This document shows, piece by piece, positions 6,676 through 9,813 of a DNA stretch of 9,813 bases (its first letter is position 1; every line of letters begins with the position of its first letter). The stretch lies in contig PXFD01000161.1 in NCBI GenBank assembly GCA_003564505.1, positions 1-9,813 of the forward strand. Direction: 5' to 3'. This DNA comes from Syntrophomonadaceae bacterium. Lineage in GTDB: Bacteria > Bacillota_D > Dethiobacteria > DTU022. Made by a program: the position numbers and the translations under genes. A model generated the notes under the pieces. That model saw only the letters and a list, made by a program, of their open reading frames with translations. It was not told the origin of the DNA and made no database searches.

Positions 6676-8007
6676 ATGATTCAACCTAACAATATTCAAA
6701 CTCGCCGGACAGGCCTGGCCGGTCTTTTGACGGGCCAGGTTTTTATATTTAATGCGGTTATCTTTTTATTTCAAGCCCTGACGAAGAATTTGTTTCCTCC
6801 TTTACTGCTGCCGCTGCGGGAAGCTTTTTTGATCGATAATGCTCAGGCCGGTTTACTGGTCACCCTGGTTTTTTTTGGTTATGCCCTGGCCCGTTTCCCC
6901 TCGGGAATTATGGCCGATTATATGGGCTGCACCAAAACTGTATTACTGGGCAGCGCCGCCATGGCCCTTTCTTTTCTAGGCGTGGCACTTTCGCCCACTT
7001 ACCCGGTAATGGCCTTAATGACCTTTATTCTGGGTGTAAGCAGCGGCATATACGTAACTGCCGGATATACCCTGGCCGTTATCATCGGCTCACGGAAGAG
7101 AGCCGCTACTGCCACGGCTGCCTTTGAGTCATTTGGCATTATAGCCGGCATTACATCTCCGGCCCTGGTAACCATATTTGTTTTATATTTAAACTGGCAG
7201 CTGCTTTTTATTGTTTCGGGACTACTTTTGGCGGCAGTTACATTTGCCTTTTTCCGCAGAAGGAAGAATTCGGTCAATTATGAGATAGAGTATGTCCGGC
7301 AAAACGGCATAACAGATGGAAAAAGCGAAAAGCCTCCCTGGCTTGAAGGCAGTAAAGGGGGAACAGTAAAGGACCTGCTTAAAGAAGCAGCTTCTTCTGC
7401 GGTTATTTTTCGCGATCCCATGATCAGGCGCTTTATTATCTGGAGTACGCTGGGTGGTGGTTTCGGGGCCCTTTCCTGGACCGGTATTAATTCATTCATT
7501 CCTACATTCCTGGTCGAAGAAAGAGGCTATAGCTATGATCTGGCCAACCGAATGTTTATCATTGTTGCAGTGGCCGGCCTTGCTGCCAAAATATTTACCG
7601 GACTTCTGGCTGATCGATTCGGTAACAATCCTGTTTTATTTTCCAATCTTATGGTTAGTGTTTTTCTCTTTGTTAGCATGACCCTGACTAATAATCACTG
7701 GTTATTGCTGATAATTCTGGCCCTGCTGGGCGCGGCCTGTTTAAATACGAACACTCTGATTAATTCATATGTTATGCGCAACATGCCACCCCGTTACCAG
7801 GGCGCCGGTTTTGGCTTTTTTAGTATGGCTTATACCGCTGTGTACAGCCTTGGCCCTTACCTGACCGGCTCTCTGGCAGAGTTGTTTGGAATGAGCAGGG
7901 CCATTCAGCTCAGCTCGGGTGGGGCGATAGCTGCTGCGTTTTTAATACTTATGGCGAGTTATTTCATCCCCAAACATCTGGTGGAAAAACTGGCATCTTC
8001 CTTATGA
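6676..8007 (+). CDS. MFS transporter, complete, 12 helices
   Basis: This is a 443-residue permease of the major facilitator superfamily located in the cytoplasmic membrane. Both halves carry motif A-like loops: GIMADYMGCTK after helix 2 and GLLADRFGNN after helix 8. The two six-helix halves are joined by a charged loop of about 55 residues (near 195-250, with RRRK at its start). No substrate-specific motif is recognisable. Candidates from context would be an amino acid or organic anion, but this is guesswork. An in-frame stop at 6670-6672 rules out longer starts. The ATG has only a distant GGTGG (about 15 nt), so initiation may rely on coupling to the TspO-like gene 21 nt upstream. It differs clearly from the minus-strand MFS protein at the left edge and does not look like a recent duplicate. 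Confidence 0.88.
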   Translation: MIQPNNIQTRRTGLAGLLTGQVFIFNAVIFLFQALTKNLFPPLLLPLREAFLIDNAQAGLLVTLVFFGYALARFPSGIMADYMGCTKTVLLGSAAMALSFLGVALSPTYPVMALMTFILGVSSGIYVTAGYTLAVIIGSRKRAATATAAFESFGIIAGITSPALVTIFVLYLNWQLLFIVSGLLLAAVTFAFFRRRKNSVNYEIEYVRQNGITDGKSEKPPWLEGSKGGTVKDLLKEAASSAVIFRDPMIRRFIIWSTLGGGFGALSWTGINSFIPTFLVEERGYSYDLANRMFIIVAVAGLAAKIFTGLLADRFGNNPVLFSNLMVSVFLFVSMTLTNNHWLLLIILALLGAACLNTNTLINSYVMRNMPPRYQGAGFGFFSMAYTAVYSLGPYLTGSLAELFGMSRAIQLSSGGAIAAAFLILMASYFIPKHLVEKLASSL

Positions 8008-8102
8008 TTTTCCTGATTGGTATGTAAATTTTCAGAAGCAGGATGAAACATTTACTATTGCCAGGAAGTGGTTTATACCAGAAGTGAACAGTACAGATCT
8101 GC

Positions 8103-8119
8103 GTTTTCTTAGGGAAAAC
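8103..8119. repeat. Short inverted repeat upstream of the VOC gene
   Basis: GTTTTC (8103-8108) and GAAAAC (8114-8119) flank TTAGG, just before the SD of the next gene. The arms are only 6 bp. It could be a small leader hairpin or an operator half-site pair. I see no convincing -35/-10 pair in the 136-bp gap between the MFS gene and this gene. Confidence 0.25.
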
Positions 8120-8143
8120 CAATAGAAGGGAGATCTTTCGATC

Positions 8144-8566
8144 ATGTTTGATTTTATGATTACCAAAATAGATCACATCGGCATTATCGTGCATGACATG
8201 GAAGATGCCATGCAAAAGTATGAGCAAGCTTTTAACCTGAAGAATAAACATGTTGAGACAAATGAAGAATTTAAAGTGAAAATTTGTTTCATCCCGGTAG
8301 GGGAAGTTCTGGTTGAATTTATTGAGCCTACAGAAAAGAACAGTAGATTTGGTCTTTTCCTTAAAGAAAAGGGAGAGTCCGTGCATCATATTGCCTACCG
8401 GGTAGATGATATTGATGAAGCGGTGAGGCATTTAAGGGAAATAGGTATAAAACTGCAGCAGGATGAGCCCAAGCCAGGTGGTGCAGGCTCCCGGGTTATT
8501 TTTATCGATCCTGCTGACACTAACAATGTAGAAATTGAACTGGTTGAAAGGGTGGAAGATATTTAA
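8144..8566 (+). CDS. VOC-fold protein, probable methylmalonyl-CoA epimerase
   Basis: Methylmalonyl-CoA epimerase interconverts the (S) and (R) forms of methylmalonyl-CoA in propionate metabolism. It is a small cytosolic metal enzyme built from two beta-alpha-beta-beta-beta units. The 140-residue length fits. Family-like features are KIDHIGIIV (H11), VEFIEP (E58), SVHHIAYRVDDI (H82), GGAGSRVIFIDP and IELVE (E132). H11, E58, H82 and E132 sit where the four metal ligands of the VOC fold are expected. The C-terminal DPADTNNVEIEL differs from the usual H-P-K-x-x-x-G-V-L-x-E-L run, so another VOC enzyme of the glyoxalase type cannot be excluded. AGGGAG lies 11 nt before the ATG. No methylmalonyl-CoA mutase gene is adjacent. 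A strong terminator closes the gene. Confidence 0.7.
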   Translation: MFDFMITKIDHIGIIVHDMEDAMQKYEQAFNLKNKHVETNEEFKVKICFIPVGEVLVEFIEPTEKNSRFGLFLKEKGESVHHIAYRVDDIDEAVRHLREIGIKLQQDEPKPGGAGSRVIFIDPADTNNVEIELVERVEDI

Positions 8567-8589
8567 GGTTGAAATATCAATGTAAAAAG

Positions 8590-8627
8590 GGCTCTCAAGA
8601 ACATCATGTCCCTGAGAGCCTTTTTTT
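8590..8627 (+). terminator. Intrinsic terminator, probably bidirectional
   Basis: GGCTCTCA (8590-8597) pairs perfectly with TGAGAGCC (8613-8620) and is followed by seven T (8621-8627). The 15-nt loop contains a further ACAT/ATGT pairing. On the minus strand the same stem is followed by C and then five T, so it could also end transcription of the tRNA-Pro that once faced it. It lies 23 nt after the VOC gene stop. Confidence 0.9.
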
Positions 8628-8628
8628 A

Positions 8629-8673
8629 TGGTCGAAGCGAGAGGATTTGAACCTCCGGCCTCTTGGTCCCGAA
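8629..8673 (-). pseudogene. 3' half of tRNA-Pro(CGG), truncated at the anticodon loop
   Basis: Reading the minus strand from 8673, the sequence gives a complete 3' half tRNA. It has the anticodon loop TTCGGGA (8673-8667, anticodon CGG for proline), the 3' anticodon stem CCAAG, the variable AGGCC, T-stem GGAGG with loop TTCAAAT and CCTCT, acceptor strand CGCTTCG, discriminator A, and an encoded CCA (8631-8629). The T-stem pairs with one G-U. The 5' half is absent: 8674-8678 reads ATGAG on the plus strand instead of the CCAAG needed to close the anticodon stem, and neither a D-arm nor a matching acceptor strand follows. The gene therefore cannot make a tRNA. Homology stops exactly at the loop edge, which is typical of an att site left by an integrase that recombines in tRNA anticodon loops. 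A rearrangement is the alternative. Confidence 0.85.
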
Positions 8674-9089
8674 ATGAGATTGAAATTTGAGGGAAGCAAA
8701 GTCAAGCTGGGTGGATGCTGAGAGAAGTAGGGGCCCCTGGTTTTTACTGTACAGATTGCGATAATAAGTGGGATAAAAAGCAGGCAACTAATAGGGTCTA
8801 TTATCAGATAAGACGAATAAACGCATTTGTGTGTGGTTATTTTTTAAGGAGGCTACAACATAAAACAGAGCTAAGCTTTTTGAATACCAGCTGGTTGGCA
8901 ATGCCTGGGTATGGAACGGGGATTCAGGCTGTAATAATTAAAGGTCTATTAAAAGCAGAGAGTTGGTAACTAAAATGGCAAACAATAGGAAAAATTGCCT
9001 GAAATCCTCATAAAAATTCAGAAAAAAAGGAATATTTGATTTCACATGGAATTAAGGTAAGAAATTAAGTATAGAAGGTGGGTTTACAC
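8674..9089. other. Gene-poor interval behind the half tRNA
   Basis: These 416 bp carry no gene that I recognise. Visible items are a 10-bp palindrome AGGGGCCCCT (8729-8738), an 8-bp palindrome CTGTACAG (8747-8754), and an orphan SD AAGGAGG (8846-8852) with no start codon within about 20 nt. One weak open frame is listed separately. The sequence turns AT-rich and A-rich from about 8940, just before the SD of the dehydrogenase gene. No integrase, transposase or terminal repeat is present. If the half tRNA is an att scar, the former element, or what remains of it, would lie on this side. Confidence 0.5.
8715..8969 (+). CDS. Doubtful 84-residue open frame, possibly a decayed remnant
   Basis: The frame encodes 84 residues with no family I recognise. 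It has one C-x-x-C (YCTDCDNKW) near residue 12, which is not enough for a zinc ribbon, then a basic stretch, and ends PGYGTGIQAVIIKGLLKAESW. The ATG has GGTGG directly touching it, too close to act as an SD. A good SD lies inside the frame at 8846-8852 with no start codon behind it. The frame sits wholly in the disrupted interval between a half tRNA and a core gene. It may be chance, or a remnant of an inserted or displaced gene. Confidence 0.2.
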   Translation: MLREVGAPGFYCTDCDNKWDKKQATNRVYYQIRRINAFVCGYFLRRLQHKTELSFLNTSWLAMPGYGTGIQAVIIKGLLKAESW

Positions 9090-9813
9090 ATGATAATCGA
9101 TGATATTCAAAAGATTGGTATTGTAGGAGCAGGGAATATGGGTCACCAGATTGCAGTGCTGGCTGCAATTAGAGGATACAAGGTTGGCTGTTTAGATATA
9201 AACGAAAAGCAGCTGCAGAAAGCCAGAGAATTTGCCGAAAAATATTTACCAGGCCGTGTGGCCAAAGGTAAACTAACTGAAGAGCAAGCTAAACAGGCCT
9301 GGGATAACCTTGAATTTAATACCAATATGGAAGAAGCTCTTGGTGATGCCGATTTTGTTATAGAAGCTGCTACGGAAAAACTTGAACTCAAAAGGGATAT
9401 TTTTAGGGAATTAGATCAGATTTCTCCACCTCATGCAATACTGGCTACTAACAGTTCCTTTATTGTTAGTTCTATAGTTGCCGGTGTTACCAGTCGGCCG
9501 GAGAAAGTGTGCAACATGCATTTCTTTAACCCAGCGCTGGTTATGAAGTGTGTGGAAGTGGTCCAGGGTCCGCATACCTCGGAAGAAACTGTAAAACTTA
9601 CTATGGAGCTATCACGCCGACTTAATAAAGAACCTGTAAAACTGCAAAAGGAAATATATGGTTTTTTGGTTAACAGGATCCTCTCTGCTATAAATAATGA
9701 AGCTCTTTACCTGTTAGATCAGGGTGTGGCTTCAGCTGAGGATATAGACAATGCTGTAGTTAATGCTCTTGGACATCCCCTGGGGCCTTTTAAGCTACAG
9801 GATCTTACCGGAA
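9090..9813 (+). CDS. 3-hydroxyacyl-CoA dehydrogenase, partial (3' end beyond right edge)
   Basis: This is an NAD(P)-dependent cytosolic enzyme that interconverts 3-hydroxyacyl-CoA and 3-ketoacyl-CoA, usually 3-hydroxybutyryl-CoA in anaerobes, in beta-oxidation or butyrate/crotonyl-CoA metabolism. The first 241 codons are present; the single-domain family has about 285. The Rossmann motif GIVGAGNMG spans residues 10-18, where most relatives have G-T-M-G. ATNSS follows, then the catalytic His H144 in NMHFFNP, Glu E156 twelve residues later, and N195 in GFLVNRIL; these match the His-Glu-Asn set of the family. HPLGPFKLQDLTG opens the C-terminal helical domain. AAGGTGG lies just upstream of the ATG. 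There is no close upstream partner, so it probably starts its own unit, perhaps with further acyl-CoA genes to the right. Confidence 0.9.
   Translation, partial: MIIDDIQKIGIVGAGNMGHQIAVLAAIRGYKVGCLDINEKQLQKAREFAEKYLPGRVAKGKLTEEQAKQAWDNLEFNTNMEEALGDADFVIEAATEKLELKRDIFRELDQISPPHAILATNSSFIVSSIVAGVTSRPEKVCNMHFFNPALVMKCVEVVQGPHTSEETVKLTMELSRRLNKEPVKLQKEIYGFLVNRILSAINNEALYLLDQGVASAEDIDNAVVNALGHPLGPFKLQDLTG

Noticed and set aside
7964..8431. Minus-strand open frame of 155 codons over the VOC gene
   Set aside because: It lies antisense to the well-supported VOC gene and the end of the MFS gene, shows no family motif, and is rich in residues typical of antisense translation.
8629..8710. Complete tRNA-Pro gene
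   Set aside because: I looked for the 5' half to the right of the anticodon loop. Neither the 5' anticodon stem, the D-arm nor the acceptor strand is present.
1..9813. CRISPR array, insertion sequence, toxin-antitoxin or defence system
   Set aside because: No regularly spaced repeats, transposase, recombinase or known defence domains are visible on either strand.

Overview
The window looks like chromosomal DNA of a Gram-positive anaerobe, most likely a clostridial Firmicute. The supporting signs are purine-rich Shine-Dalgarno (SD) sequences before most genes, likely TTG and GTG starts, lysine synthesis through LL-diaminopimelate aminotransferase (DapL) rather than the DapD/DapE route, and a DUF3786-like protein, a family I associate with anaerobes. 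This placement is inference. No rRNA or complete tRNA gene is present to anchor taxonomy.

Left part (1-1475, minus strand): a two-gene unit with a DUF3786-like protein followed by a major facilitator superfamily (MFS) permease that runs off the left edge. It is driven by a near-consensus sigma-A promoter (TTGACT, 18 bp, TATAAT). The roughly 150-bp divergent intergenic region also holds the leader of the plus-strand unit, with a 15-bp palindrome flanked by two TGTACA boxes.

Centre (1577-8007, plus strand): a compact lysine/diaminopimelate block, dapB-dapA-dapL-lysA, with dapB and dapA overlapping by 11 nt. Together these genes convert aspartate semialdehyde and pyruvate to HTPA, then THDP, then LL-DAP in one transamination, and finally meso-DAP to lysine. 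Aspartokinase, aspartate-semialdehyde dehydrogenase and the epimerase DapF are not in the window. The lysA-like protein departs from the usual HIGS active-site motif. Downstream on the same strand lie an eight-helix TspO/MBR-like membrane protein and a second, complete MFS permease.

Right part (8144-9813): a small VOC-fold protein resembling methylmalonyl-CoA epimerase ends in a strong, probably bidirectional terminator. Directly behind it is the 3' half of a tRNA-Pro(CGG) gene on the minus strand, cut exactly at the 5' edge of the anticodon loop. This is the classic footprint of a tRNA-targeting integrase or of a rearrangement. About 415 bp of gene-poor sequence follow, and then the first 241 codons of a 3-hydroxyacyl-CoA dehydrogenase that runs off the right edge. 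The two CoA-metabolism genes suggest acyl-CoA metabolism, but their shared pathway cannot be shown here.

Most of the window is ordinary core metabolism. The points most worth a second look are the half tRNA and the interval behind it, the altered PLP-site motif in LysA, the palindromic dapB leader, and the TspO-like/MFS pair behind the lysine genes. I found no convincing new multi-gene system.
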